Shown here piece after piece: positions 26,984-36,853 of a stretch of 64,000 nt of DNA. This stretch comes from UBA2336 sp031395485 (GTDB taxonomy: Bacteria; Bacteroidota; Bacteroidia; Cytophagales; Cyclobacteriaceae), in NCBI GenBank assembly GCA_031395485.1, contig JANNUS010000010.1, positions 62,001-126,000 of the forward strand, read 5' to 3'. The notes beneath the pieces were generated by a model. It worked only from the letters and a program-made list of their open reading frames with translations. It was not told the DNA's origin and made no database searches. Both the position numbers and the translations under genes were made by a program. Within the stretch, counting starts at the first letter, position 1, and every line of letters begins with the position of its first letter.

Positions 26984-26991
26984 CAAAGATA
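26984..26991 (-). promoter_or_regulatory. -7 promoter box immediately before the M20 gene
   Basis: The minus strand reads TATCTTTG, an exact TAnnTTTG match, 6 bases from the ATG at 26978. If it is used, transcription would begin at or within about 2 bases of the start codon, giving a leaderless message. Confidence 0.4.
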
Positions 26992-27092
26992 TTGAAAAGA
27001 GATTGATGTGCCGCATGGAACGCGATGCTTGTCGTATGCAATTCGGTACAAATCAGGGTTCGAATGGATTAACCTGTTTGTAGAGCTAGTAA

Positions 27093-27593
27093 TTAGTTAA
27101 TGGCAATTTTATCGGGTACAAGAATGGCGCTTTGGAAGTACTGCTTTACTTGTTGATAATCTTTTTCAGCCTCCAGGCGGTTAAAGTATTTTCCAGACTT
27201 AACTCGAAAATTAGGTTGTACGTATTGTAATTCAGAATTGAGGTTTGGCAACGTAATGGTAAGTTGTTTTCGTACATTCAAGGCATCTTCACGTTTAAGT
27301 CCTGAGTATACTTGTATCGTGTAGCCTTCAACAAATTTGCGCGTTAGGTTTATGCGATCAATGCTATCGAGAATAGCGTCAAGTTGTTTATTTACGGTTA
27401 AAACCGGTTCGGCATTCGCTGTTGGATCGCGTTTAGGTTTATCAGGAATCGAAACCGTTTCTGCTTTAACGGTAGGTCTTAATCCGGAAAGTTCCTCGTA
27501 ATATTTGCCCTCTTGCAATGTTTGCGTTTGCTTCACAGGTTTACAACCGAGGCTAAGGAAGAGGGCAATATAGACTAGGGAAGAAATTTTCAT
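27093..27593 (-). CDS. SPOR-domain lipoprotein
   Basis: The 166-residue protein has a signal sequence and a lipobox-like Cys (C17, ending LSLGC), a linker, and a C-terminal SPOR domain (about 88-165) with YTIQVYSGLKREDALNVRK. SPOR domains bind glycan strands stripped of stem peptides and so locate proteins to sites of cell-wall remodelling. It lies 3 bases after the secA stop, so it is probably co-transcribed. No catalytic domain is attached. Confidence 0.85.
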   Translation of the reverse strand: MKISSLVYIALFLSLGCKPVKQTQTLQEGKYYEELSGLRPTVKAETVSIPDKPKRDPTANAEPVLTVNKQLDAILDSIDRINLTRKFVEGYTIQVYSGLKREDALNVRKQLTITLPNLNSELQYVQPNFRVKSGKYFNRLEAEKDYQQVKQYFQSAILVPDKIAIN

Positions 27594-27596
27594 ACA

Positions 27597-30500
27597 TCAG
27601 TCAATCACGATACAGCGATTATTGTGAATATCATCTTCTACTTTTTTATACTTCACATCTTTAACGATGTGTCCATCGGTGTATTGTACGCTCACCTTGT
27701 CATTACGATTTGCCACTTTTTCTGATTTCATGGGCATAACTTTTTCCTGAGGTGGACGCCCTGTTGGACCCGGTTGCGGTTGTCCGCCACTGTTAAGTAA
27801 GGATTGAGACTCTTCCTTATTCTCATTAAATCTTGCCCTTCTTAAATGCTTTGCTTCTTCAACTTGATCAGCTTTCTGTATGGGTATATCCGCTTTCATC
27901 AGGAAGGAGATGGTATCCTCATTTACTTTTCCGATGAATCGTTTAAACAGTTCAAAACCTTCAAACTTATAGATTAGCAAGGGATCTTTTTGTTCGTACA
28001 CTGCCGTTTGTACTGATTGCTTCAGGTCGTCCATATCGCGCAAGTGATCTTTCCATAATTGATCGATGATCGATAACGTGATCATTTTTTCCATCGACTT
28101 TGTAAGCTCGGTGTTATTGGTGTCGATACATTTTTTTAAGTTTGCCGACACGCCAATATTTTTTGTCCCGTCCGTAAAAGGAACTAAAATATTTTCTACC
28201 GTAGCACCGCGTGTATTGTAAATGTCATGAATGATCGGCATCGACTTTTGCGCTACCAGTTTATTTTTCTTGTGGTAGTGATCCAGTGTTTTCGTATATA
28301 GATCTTCCCCTAATTTCTTTTCATCTTGTTTGGCAAAATCCGCTTCTGATATTTCATAATCGATACCTAACGTGCTAAGCGCATTTAATCGAAGGCTTTC
28401 ATAATCATTTGCGTTTTTTGCATTGCCGGCAATATCTTCACATGTATCGAACAACATATTGAGGATGTCAAGCTCTAGTCGCTCGCCATACAAAGCGTTT
28501 TTTCTACGGGTATAAATTACCTCTCGTTGCGAGTTCATCACGTTGTCGTATTCCAACAATCGCTTACGAATTCCGAAGTTATTTTCTTCTACTTTTTTCT
28601 GAGCTCGTTCAATGGATTTCGTTACCATCGAGTGCTGAATAACTTCACCCTCTTTTAATCCGAGCCTGTCCATTACACGAGCAATACGCTCGGGCATAAA
28701 AAGACGCATTAAATTATCTTCCAGCGAAACATAAAACTGGGAAGATCCCGGATCTCCCTGTCGACCCGATCGACCGCGCAACTGGCGGTCAACTCTGCGT
28801 GATTCGTGACGTTCTGTACCGATGATGGCAAGTCCGCCAGCGGCACGCGATTCAGGCGTAAGCTTTATATCTGTACCCCGGCCAGCCATGTTAGTAGCGA
28901 TTGTAACGGTGCCCGGTTTACCGGCCTCGGCTACAATTTCCGCTTCTCGCTGATGTTGTTTCGCATTCAATACATTGTGTTTGATTTTACGCATTTGCAA
29001 CATGCGGCTAACTAATTCTGAAATCTCTACAGAGGTAGTACCCACCAGTACCGGCCTGCCTTGTTCCGTAAGCTTTACAATTTCATCGGCCACCGCATTG
29101 AATTTTTCGCGCATGGTTTTAAATACAAAATCATCTTGATCCGATCGCGTAATGGAGCGATTCGTTGGTATCGTTACAACATCCAGTTTATAAATGTCCC
29201 AAAATTCACCTGCTTCCGTTTCGGCTGTACCCGTCATACCGGCCAACTTGTGGTACATACGAAAATAATTTTGAAGTGTAATGGTGGCGTATGTCTGCGT
29301 TGCATCTTCCACCTTCACATTCTCTTTGGCTTCAATTGCCTGATGTAATCCGTCTGAATACCTTCTACCATCGAGCACACGCCCTGTTTGCTCATCAACA
29401 ATTTTTACCTTACCATCTACGATAATGTATTCCGTATCTTTTTCGAATAGCGTGTAAGCCTTCAGTAATTGGTTCACGCTATGAATACGCTGTGACTTTA
29501 CGGTGTATTCACGAATGAGTTCTTCTTTTTTGTGGAACCTGTCTTGATCATTTAATGTATTATCCTTTTCAAGTTTAGTGAGTTCAGTGCCGATTTCAGG
29601 CATGATAAAAAATTTCGGATCTTCTCCTTCGCCCGTAATTAAATCAATACCTTTTTCAGTTAATTCAACGCTATTATCTTTTTCATCGATTATAAAATAA
29701 AGAGGCTTATCAGCCTCAGGCATGTTTCGCTTATTGTCTTGCAGGTAGAAATTTTCTGTCTTTTGCAGAATAGATTTATTGCCCATCTCACTTAAATATT
29801 TTATGAGGGGTTTACTTTTTGGCAATCCACGAAAGGCGCGAAACAGGGCAACGCCACCTTCTTTCTCATCGCTATCGGTAATTAATTTCTTAGCGTCAAT
29901 CAGGTATTGGCCTACTACTTTTTTCTGCGCTTCTACTAACTTAAAAATGCGTGGCTTTAAATCGTAAAATTCATGCTGATCGCCACGAGGCACCGGGCCA
30001 GAAATAATAAGGGGAGTACGCGCTTCATCAATCAATACACTATCTACTTCATCTACCATAGCATAATGATGTCCGCGTTGCACCAACTCTTCCGGTTCGC
30101 GCGCCATGTTATCGCGTAAATAATCGAAACCAAATTCATTATTAGTACCGTATGTGATGTCTGCTTTGTAAGCGTTTCTGCGAGCAATGGAGTTGGGTTC
30201 GTGCTTATCAATGCAATCAATAGATAGACCATGGAACTGGAAGATAGGGGCCATCCATTCGCTATCGCGCGAAGCGAGGTAATTATTTACTGTTACAATG
30301 TGTACACCTCGTTTGGCAAGGGCATTAAGAAATGCCGGAAAGGTTGCTACCAATGTTTTTCCTTCACCGGTTGCCATCTCAGAAATTTTCCCTTGATGCA
30401 GTACGATACCGCCTATGATTTGTACATCGTAATGCACCATATCCCAGGTGACCATCGTACCCGCAGCGATCCATTGATTTTGCCAATGAGCTTTATCCCC

Positions 30501-30947
30501 AGCAATTTGAATATTCTCGTAACGGCCAGAAAGTTCGCGATCGAAGTCATTTGCAGTTACTTCAAGATATTTATTTTCCTTAAAGCGTTTTGCGGTTTCA
30601 CGTACAATGGCAAAGGTTTTCGGTAGCACTTTCAGTAAAACCTTTTCGAGCTCCTTATTACGATCGAGTTCTAGTGCATCGATCCGGCCAAAAAGGGATT
30701 CCTTTTGCTGAATACCAAGTTCGGGATTGTCGGCAATTTGTTTGTGCAAATCTGTCAGTTGGTCATCAATTTCTTTCAAATCACTATTAATAGTATCCTG
30801 AATCAGACGGGTTTGGTCTCTGAGCTCGTCATGCGAAAGGGCGGTAAGTTTCTGACCTTCTTTTATGGTCTCCTCTACCAGCGGCATTATGAGTTTAATA
30901 TCTTTTTGGGATTTTGTTCCGAAGAGTTTAGCGATGAGTCGAAGCAT
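27597..30947 (-). CDS. secA: Protein translocase ATPase SecA
   Basis: The 1116-residue motor drives preproteins through SecYEG. Present are nucleotide-binding domain 1 with Walker A GEGKT and the DEVDS Walker B, a large insertion-rich middle, the helicase-like NBD2 with TNMAGRGTDIKL and GRSGRQGDPGSS, and the helical scaffold/wing (LWKDHLRDMDDLKQSV). It is about 200 residues longer than E. coli SecA, as usual in this phylum. The C-terminal zinc-binding CXCX8CH tail is absent; the protein ends NRCIVID after a Pro/Gly-rich linker, so SecB binding through that tail is not expected. Confidence 0.97.
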   Translation of the reverse strand: MLRLIAKLFGTKSQKDIKLIMPLVEETIKEGQKLTALSHDELRDQTRLIQDTINSDLKEIDDQLTDLHKQIADNPELGIQQKESLFGRIDALELDRNKELEKVLLKVLPKTFAIVRETAKRFKENKYLEVTANDFDRELSGRYENIQIAGDKAHWQNQWIAAGTMVTWDMVHYDVQIIGGIVLHQGKISEMATGEGKTLVATFPAFLNALAKRGVHIVTVNNYLASRDSEWMAPIFQFHGLSIDCIDKHEPNSIARRNAYKADITYGTNNEFGFDYLRDNMAREPEELVQRGHHYAMVDEVDSVLIDEARTPLIISGPVPRGDQHEFYDLKPRIFKLVEAQKKVVGQYLIDAKKLITDSDEKEGGVALFRAFRGLPKSKPLIKYLSEMGNKSILQKTENFYLQDNKRNMPEADKPLYFIIDEKDNSVELTEKGIDLITGEGEDPKFFIMPEIGTELTKLEKDNTLNDQDRFHKKEELIREYTVKSQRIHSVNQLLKAYTLFEKDTEYIIVDGKVKIVDEQTGRVLDGRRYSDGLHQAIEAKENVKVEDATQTYATITLQNYFRMYHKLAGMTGTAETEAGEFWDIYKLDVVTIPTNRSITRSDQDDFVFKTMREKFNAVADEIVKLTEQGRPVLVGTTSVEISELVSRMLQMRKIKHNVLNAKQHQREAEIVAEAGKPGTVTIATNMAGRGTDIKLTPESRAAGGLAIIGTERHESRRVDRQLRGRSGRQGDPGSSQFYVSLEDNLMRLFMPERIARVMDRLGLKEGEVIQHSMVTKSIERAQKKVEENNFGIRKRLLEYDNVMNSQREVIYTRRKNALYGERLELDILNMLFDTCEDIAGNAKNANDYESLRLNALSTLGIDYEISEADFAKQDEKKLGEDLYTKTLDHYHKKNKLVAQKSMPIIHDIYNTRGATVENILVPFTDGTKNIGVSANLKKCIDTNNTELTKSMEKMITLSIIDQLWKDHLRDMDDLKQSVQTAVYEQKDPLLIYKFEGFELFKRFIGKVNEDTISFLMKADIPIQKADQVEEAKHLRRARFNENKEESQSLLNSGGQPQPGPTGRPPQEKVMPMKSEKVANRNDKVSVQYTDGHIVKDVKYKKVEDDIHNNRCIVID

Positions 30948-30960
30948 AATTCAGTTAACT

Positions 30961-31039
30961 GTTATCGGTTAATGGTTATCGGTTAATGGTTATTGGGATA
31001 ATTCGTTGGATTACCTGCTGATAACTATTAACGGATAAC
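30961..31039. repeat. Tandem plus inverted GTTATCGGTTAATG repeat before secA
   Basis: GTTATCGGTTAATG occurs twice in tandem (30961-30974, 30975-30988), and an inverted near-copy lies at 31021-31039 (16 of 19 positions complementary). It sits in the secA leader or promoter region on the minus strand and can form a hairpin in the transcript. Confidence 0.6.
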
Positions 31040-31083
31040 GTTTCACCTTAAAAATGGGCTTAAAGTTAATTCGTTTTTTTGTA

Positions 31084-31100
31084 CCTGCCTATCGGCAAGC
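31084..31100. repeat. Short GC-rich palindrome before dapF's stop
   Basis: TGCC (31086-31089) and GGCA (31094-31097) flank TATC within CCTGCCTATCGGCAAGC. It resembles the core of another dispersed Bacteroidota repeat. It is short and could be chance. Confidence 0.3.
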
Positions 31101-31118
31101 AAGTTTGGATAGACTCAA

Positions 31119-31919
31119 TTATAGTTCCAAGTACCCTTCGAAGACCATTTTGGCAGGACCAACAAGGAAAATATCGTGAAATGTGCCTGCCTGTCCGGTT
31201 GAGCGGTCGGTTGTACCTGAAATAAATTCAACGGAGAGCTTGCCTCCAAGCGTTTCAATCTGAATTGGTGATTTGTATCCCTTTAAGGAAGCAGCCAAAG
31301 CCGCTGCCGTAACGCCCGTGCCACACGAAAGTGTTTCGTCTTCAACACCGCGTTCGTAGGTTCGAACAAAAATGGTATTGTCGGGAAGCAACGCTACAAA
31401 ATTCACATTGATACCCCTTTCTTTATAGGGTTCGCTGTTGCGGATTCGCTTTCCCTCGGATACAACCGGGTATGCATGAACGTTTTTAACGAAACAAATT
31501 AGATGAGGCGAACCTGTATTGATTTTTAAGTCGTTTCCAAGAATGGCTATTTCTTTTGTGTCATTCATTTTTAATCGTACAATATCATCCGAAAGCAATT
31601 CGGCATCGTGCTTTCCATCGTACGCATTGAATGAGGCAGTTCTATTTACCATTCCTAAAAAGGAAGCAAAGTGCATGGCCGCCCTGCTTCCATTGCCGCA
31701 CAAACTTTGTGTGCCATCGCTGTTGTAATATGTAAGATTAAAATCAAGCGTAGAAGATTTCTCAATCAGCATGAGGCCATCGGCACCGATACCGAATTTG
31801 CGGTCACAAATTTTCTTTATTTCATCAATAGCGAACGAATATTCACCTGATCGGTTGTCGATTAAAACAAAGTCGTTGCCAGTAGCTTGATATTTGTAGA
31901 AGTGGAGTTTCAAAGCCAA
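31119..31919 (-). CDS. dapF: Diaminopimelate epimerase
   Basis: The 266-residue enzyme converts LL- to meso-diaminopimelate for lysine and peptidoglycan. The two catalytic cysteines are C74 in SLCGNGSRAA and C199 in LSCGTGVTAA. It opens LHFYKYQATGNDFVLIDN as in the family. No ATG is available: an in-frame TGA lies 12 bases upstream, so translation starts at TTG 31919 or, more in line with homologues, TTG 31913 (giving MKLHFYKY). It follows the caspase-like gene at 14 bases on the same strand. Confidence 0.94.
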   Translation of the reverse strand: MALKLHFYKYQATGNDFVLIDNRSGEYSFAIDEIKKICDRKFGIGADGLMLIEKSSTLDFNLTYYNSDGTQSLCGNGSRAAMHFASFLGMVNRTASFNAYDGKHDAELLSDDIVRLKMNDTKEIAILGNDLKINTGSPHLICFVKNVHAYPVVSEGKRIRNSEPYKERGINVNFVALLPDNTIFVRTYERGVEDETLSCGTGVTAAALAASLKGYKSPIQIETLGGKLSVEFISGTTDRSTGQAGTFHDIFLVGPAKMVFEGYLEL

Positions 31920-31933
31920 TAGACTTGTTCAGG

Positions 31934-33553
31934 TTATTTAAAGTTTTCATTATAGAAGGCCAAATAGGTTTCATTATCCGGAGCAATGTTCAATGCTTTT
32001 TTGATTTCTTTTTCTGCGTTGGTTAAGTCTTCTATATCCTTATACACCCTACTGCGCCAATAATAAGCATCCGAATATTGAGGGTCAATTGTTAATACCT
32101 GAAGGTATAGCGTAAGTGCAGTTTGGTATTCTCCTAAATTATAAAAGCAATGAGCATGAAATAAAGCACATTCGGATTGTTTTGGGTCTCTTTTCAAAAC
32201 ATCCTCGTACAACGGAATTGCAATTTTGTAATTCTCTAATCCATATGTAGCGTGTGCTTTAAATAAGTACGAATCAAAATGACTGGAATCTTGTTCAAGT
32301 GATTTTTCAAAATCCTCCAACGCGGCTACGTAACTCTTTAACAAATAATAAGCTAATCCTCTATAGTAGTAAATGTCTTCTCTTTTAGGATCATATTTTA
32401 TAGAGAGTGTAAAATCGGGTATAGACTCTTTAAGCCTATTTAAAAGTTTTTTTGCGTTTGCTCGATAATAGTAAGCTTCGGCTTCGGCAGGATTAAGTTG
32501 TAAGGTTTTTGTATAATCGAGGATGGACTCTTCGAGCATTTTCTTGTCTACTATGCCGTTTGCATAGCCCAAAGAATATTTACAATGGCCCCGCCACAGA
32601 TAAGAAGAATAATCGTTTTGATTGTTATTAATAGCTTTTGTATACAACGCGATACCTTCTTCGTATAGACCATTGTCATATTTTTCCTGAGCTTGTGTAT
32701 AATACTGAAGCGCTTTTTCAGGATCCTCAACTCCTATTACTATTTCTCTGCTTTCTTTAGAGTTATTAGTTTCCTGTGACTCTTGTGCATCATTGACAGG
32801 TTTTGATGTTAGGAAGAAATCTGCTCCCGTTAATGAAGTTGTTTCCCACGGCACCTGGGCACCAGACGATTTTTCAGTGACTTCAGTACGGACTCTTTTG
32901 AAAATCTGCTCAAGGTTCAAGGCCGGGTCTTTCATGTACTTCAATAACACACTGGTGTAAAGTCCGTTGGCACTTTCACCATCGGAAGCCACTTTGCCTG
33001 GTGCGGTTGCATAAGCGATTAATGTTCCGGTTGGTGCGTTCATCATTGCTAACCCGCCTCCATTAGCGCTGCGGTTCCAACTCCTTTCAAAAGGATTGTT
33101 CCTGCAAGCGTCCATAATGAGAATGTTCACTTTCGTGGAGGCGGATTCCATATAGGCTAAAATCCTGTCGGCCGCCACGCAATCAAACTCAATTTGTTCA
33201 GCAGCCTGCAAGTCGGCCTCAACGGGAATCATGTAATTGGTTCCTTTGTGCTGGATGCCGTGGCCGGCATAGTAAAACAAGCCTACTTCAAAACCACGGA
33301 GTTTTAGACCAAAACTGTTAATAGCCTGTTTCATTTGGGCCTGCGTTACATTTTCGAAACGCAACACTTCAAAGCCCATGGCCTGTAGTGCGCTCGACAC
33401 CGACCGAACATCATTCACTGGATTTTTTAAGGAGCCTCCATTTTGATAGGAAGAATTGCCAATGACCAGCGCCAATCGCTTTTGATAGGGTTGAGCAAAA
33501 GTGTAAGTACCGGTTGTTACAAAAATAAGAAGGGCAAATGCTTTGAGGTACAT
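31934..33553 (-). CDS. Exported caspase-family (C14) protein with TPR repeats
   Basis: The 539-residue protein has a signal peptide (cleavage near FAQ-PYQ, residue 20), a caspase-like peptidase domain with the catalytic dyad H98 in YYAGHG and C150 in MDACRNNPF, then a Ser/Glu-rich linker and about six or seven tetratricopeptide repeats from residue 280 to the end. Both catalytic residues are intact, so activity is plausible. The TPR array probably binds partners or substrates in the periplasm. Such orthocaspase-TPR proteins are frequent in Bacteroidota but their roles are unknown. It is followed by dapF. Confidence 0.88.
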   Translation of the reverse strand: MYLKAFALLIFVTTGTYTFAQPYQKRLALVIGNSSYQNGGSLKNPVNDVRSVSSALQAMGFEVLRFENVTQAQMKQAINSFGLKLRGFEVGLFYYAGHGIQHKGTNYMIPVEADLQAAEQIEFDCVAADRILAYMESASTKVNILIMDACRNNPFERSWNRSANGGGLAMMNAPTGTLIAYATAPGKVASDGESANGLYTSVLLKYMKDPALNLEQIFKRVRTEVTEKSSGAQVPWETTSLTGADFFLTSKPVNDAQESQETNNSKESREIVIGVEDPEKALQYYTQAQEKYDNGLYEEGIALYTKAINNNQNDYSSYLWRGHCKYSLGYANGIVDKKMLEESILDYTKTLQLNPAEAEAYYYRANAKKLLNRLKESIPDFTLSIKYDPKREDIYYYRGLAYYLLKSYVAALEDFEKSLEQDSSHFDSYLFKAHATYGLENYKIAIPLYEDVLKRDPKQSECALFHAHCFYNLGEYQTALTLYLQVLTIDPQYSDAYYWRSRVYKDIEDLTNAEKEIKKALNIAPDNETYLAFYNENFK

Positions 33554-33621
33554 ATTGATTAGGTGCGAAAAGAGACACCTTAAAGGTAAGCATTTAGGTA
33601 TAACGAGTAAACAGGAAGAAA

Positions 33622-33834
33622 CTACTTTACGTCTTCGTAGTCAACATATTCACCTCCCTTAAAATCCGAACGCTTCTTTTCTTTAGCCGGAGAAGCGTCA
33701 ACATTAATTTTACCTCCGGAAGCGGGCTTGTTAAAATTTCCATTGCCGCGGGCTTCGCGCGATATTGCCCTGAAGAAACCGAACTTATTCAGCACATAGA
33801 AAATAAGCGTGAATATGAGTAGTAACCGAATCAT
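33622..33834 (-). CDS. DUF4834-family small membrane protein
   Basis: The 70-residue protein has one N-terminal membrane helix (about residues 3-20) and a polar, Lys/Gly-rich cytoplasmic tail ending GEYVDYEDVK. The size, helix and conserved tail fit DUF4834 of Bacteroidota. No function is known. It lies 22 bases after the carB stop and 68 bases before the caspase gene on the same strand, so it may belong to a carB transcript. Confidence 0.75.
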   Translation of the reverse strand: MIRLLLIFTLIFYVLNKFGFFRAISREARGNGNFNKPASGGKINVDASPAKEKKRSDFKGGEYVDYEDVK

Positions 33835-33856
33835 AGTTTAAAGATAATACTTTCTT

Positions 33857-36670
33857 TTAACGACTTAAGTAGAGGTTTCGTTCACTGTAAATTTTCATAA
33901 AATAGTCATCCATTAGGTCGTCTATACAATAAATTGATTCACCTGTAGATTTCATTTCTGGCCCTAGCTCCTTGTTAACTTCTGGAAATTTGCTGAATGA
34001 AAATACTGGCTCTTTAATAGCATAACCTTTTCGTGTAGGGGCAAATGTGAAATCCTTAACTTTCTTTTCGCCCAACATAACTTTCGTTGCAAAATTTACA
34101 TACGGCTCATCATAGGCTTTGCAGATGAACGGTACTGTACGGGAAGCGCGAGGATTAGCTTCAATGATATATACAGTATCGTTTTTGATTGCGAACTGAA
34201 TGTTAATCAGCCCAACGGTTTTTAAGGCAACCGCTATTCGTTTTGTATAATTTTCAATTTGCTTAATCACAAGATCACCTAAATTATAGGGTGGGAGTAC
34301 GGCATACGAATCGCCTGAATGAATGCCGGCTGGCTCAATGTGCTGCATGATGCCAATAATGTAAACGTCTTCACCATCGCAAATTGCATCAGCCTCAGCC
34401 TCAATGGCGCTGTCTAAAAAATGATCGAGTAGCACCTTGTTCTCGGGCAGGTGCTTCCATATATCGAGAATATGATTTTCAAGTTCTTTTTCGTTGATCA
34501 CGATTTTCATACTCTGGCCACCCAGAACATAGGAAGGCCGAACAAGCAATGGGAACCCAATTGTTTTTGAAACTTCTAACGCCTCATCAGCATCGCGTGC
34601 TACTCCAAACTCTGGATACGGAATATTCATATCCTTGAGTAGCGTTGAAAAACTACCGCGGTCTTCAGCCAGGTCGAGTGCCTCAAACGAAGTGCCCATA
34701 ATTTTTACGCCATACTTATGAAGTTTTTCGGCCAGCTTAAGCGCAGTTTGCCCGCCAAGTTGAACAATAACGCCTTCTGGTTTTTCATGTTGAATAATAT
34801 CCCAGATGTGCTCCCAAAATACAGGTTCAAAGTATAGCTTATCGGCAATATCAAAATCAGTAGAAACAGTTTCAGGATTGCAGTTAATCATGATGGCTTC
34901 GTAACCACATTCTTTGGCGGCCAAAATTCCATGTACACACGAGTAGTCAAACTCAATACCCTGACCAATGCGATTCGGGCCGGAGCCAAGGACAATCACT
35001 TTCTTCTTATTCGAAGCCACAGATTCATTTTCGGTATCGAATGTAGAATAGAAGTACGGAGTTTTTGCTTCAAATTCAGCAGCACAGGTGTCTACTAATT
35101 TATATACACGATTAATATTCAACTCTCTACGTTTCTTGTGTACTTCACTTTCCAAACATTTTAGCAAGTGTGCAATCTGCCGGTCGGCATACCCTTTTTC
35201 TTTTGCTGTGCGAAGAAGAGAAGAAGGAATAGTTGCGAGTTCATACTTTTCAATTCCCTTCTCAAGTTCAACCAGTTCCATAATTTGTTCGAGGAACCAC
35301 TTATCGATTTTTGTAAGATTTTGAATTGTTTTCATCGAGATGCCGAGTTTCATGGCATCATAGATATGAAATAGTCTATTCCAGCTTGGGTGTTCTAAAC
35401 TGTATAGTATGTCTGCCTGCTTAGTAAGTTCTTTTCCATCGGCACCTAATCCGTTTCTTCTTATCTCGAGCGATTGACATGCCTTTTGAAGTGCTTCCTG
35501 AAAGTTTCTTCCAATGCCCATTACTTCGCCTACCGATTTCATTTGTAAACCAAGTCTGCGATCAGCACCTTGAAACTTATCAAAGTTCCAGCGCGGGATT
35601 TTTACGATCACATAATCGAGTGCGGGTTCGAAATAAGCGCTTGTTGTTCCGGTGATCGCATTTTTTAATTCATCAAGATTGTATCCAATGGCTAGCTTGG
35701 CCGCGATCTTGGCAATCGGGTAACCTGTTGCTTTTGATGCAAGTGCCGATGAACGCGACACACGTGGATTGATTTCAATTCCGATGATGTCATCATTCTC
35801 CGGATTGACAGAGAACTGAACATTACAACCACCGGCAAATTTTCCGATGCCGTTCATCATCTTGATGGCGAGGTCGCGCATCTTTTGATAAACTGTATCC
35901 GGTAATGTCATAGCAGGAGCAACGGTAATGGAATCACCGGTGTGAATACCCATGGGATCGAAATTCTCGATTGAACAGATGATGATCACATTGCCAATAG
36001 CATCGCGAAGTAATTCAAGTTCATATTCCTTCCACCCCATGATGCTCTTCTCTACGAGTACCTCGTGAATTGGAGAAGCATGAAGGCCGCGGTTTAATGC
36101 TTCATCAAATTCTTCCGCACTGTTTACAAATCCGCCTCCTGTTCCACCAAGGGTATACGATGGGCGAATCACTAGCGGAAATCCAATTTCCTGGGCAATT
36201 TCTTTTCCTTGTAAAAAGGAGGTTGCCGTTGCGCCTTTACATACGCCAACGCCTAGTTCCAGCATTTTCAACCGGAATTTCTCTCGATCTTCGGTGGTTT
36301 CAATGGCTTTTATGTCTACTCCAATGAGTCGAACACCGAAATGTTGCCAGATTCCTGCCTTTTCACAATCGATACAAAGGTTCAAGGCAGTTTGGCCACC
36401 CATGGTTGGCAATACCGCATCAATATTATGTTTCTCAAGGATTTCGCGGATCGACTTTTTAGTAAGCGGCTTGAGGTATACGTGATCGGCCGTCACTTTA
36501 TCAGTCATAATGGTGGCGGGGTTCGAGTTAATCAAGACCACTTCAATGCCCTCTTCCCGTAAAGAACGAGACGCCTGAGAGCCAGCATAGTCGAATTCGC
36601 ATGCTTGGCCAATGATAATAGGGCCGCTACCGATGATTAAAACCGATCGTATACTTCTGTCTCTGGGCAT
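33857..36670 (-). CDS. carB: Carbamoyl-phosphate synthase large subunit, lacking the allosteric domain
   Basis: The 937-residue protein contains both ATP-grasp synthetase units: the carboxyphosphate half opens RSVLIIGSGPIIIGQACEFDYAGSQ, and the carbamate half VIVLGSGPNRIGQGIEFDY. Metal and ATP residues such as EINPRVSRSSALASKATG and EANPRASRTVPFICK are intact. It ends at FMKIYSERNLYLSR, about 130 residues shorter than E. coli CarB, so the C-terminal MGS-like domain for UMP/ornithine control is missing. This short form is usual in this group. The small subunit carA is not in the window. Confidence 0.95.
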   Translation of the reverse strand: MPRDRSIRSVLIIGSGPIIIGQACEFDYAGSQASRSLREEGIEVVLINSNPATIMTDKVTADHVYLKPLTKKSIREILEKHNIDAVLPTMGGQTALNLCIDCEKAGIWQHFGVRLIGVDIKAIETTEDREKFRLKMLELGVGVCKGATATSFLQGKEIAQEIGFPLVIRPSYTLGGTGGGFVNSAEEFDEALNRGLHASPIHEVLVEKSIMGWKEYELELLRDAIGNVIIICSIENFDPMGIHTGDSITVAPAMTLPDTVYQKMRDLAIKMMNGIGKFAGGCNVQFSVNPENDDIIGIEINPRVSRSSALASKATGYPIAKIAAKLAIGYNLDELKNAITGTTSAYFEPALDYVIVKIPRWNFDKFQGADRRLGLQMKSVGEVMGIGRNFQEALQKACQSLEIRRNGLGADGKELTKQADILYSLEHPSWNRLFHIYDAMKLGISMKTIQNLTKIDKWFLEQIMELVELEKGIEKYELATIPSSLLRTAKEKGYADRQIAHLLKCLESEVHKKRRELNINRVYKLVDTCAAEFEAKTPYFYSTFDTENESVASNKKKVIVLGSGPNRIGQGIEFDYSCVHGILAAKECGYEAIMINCNPETVSTDFDIADKLYFEPVFWEHIWDIIQHEKPEGVIVQLGGQTALKLAEKLHKYGVKIMGTSFEALDLAEDRGSFSTLLKDMNIPYPEFGVARDADEALEVSKTIGFPLLVRPSYVLGGQSMKIVINEKELENHILDIWKHLPENKVLLDHFLDSAIEAEADAICDGEDVYIIGIMQHIEPAGIHSGDSYAVLPPYNLGDLVIKQIENYTKRIAVALKTVGLINIQFAIKNDTVYIIEANPRASRTVPFICKAYDEPYVNFATKVMLGEKKVKDFTFAPTRKGYAIKEPVFSFSKFPEVNKELGPEMKSTGESIYCIDDLMDDYFMKIYSERNLYLSR

Positions 36671-36700
36671 TTCCGGGATGGTAGGTTAAAACAAATCCCG

Positions 36701-36708
36701 CAAAAATA
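36701..36708 (-). promoter_or_regulatory. -7 promoter box for carB
   Basis: The minus strand reads TATTTTTG, a TAnnTTTG match, 31 bases upstream of the carB ATG at 36670. The remaining gap to 36853 has no other clear element. Confidence 0.45.
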
Positions 36709-36853
36709 ATATCAGGAGTTGAAGCTTTAAAGGATTCGCTGAATTGATTTTAAGATTAATTGGGATTTGTCAAGATTGACGCGTAATCGAGGATTGCATT
36801 GAGCTATGGTTATAAAAAGCTTACTTTGAGATAAAGTCCGTAATTCTTTTTTA

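Noticed and set aside
30961..30988. Short tandem repeat as possible CRISPR
   Set aside because: Only two direct 14-base units with no spacers and no cas genes anywhere in the window.
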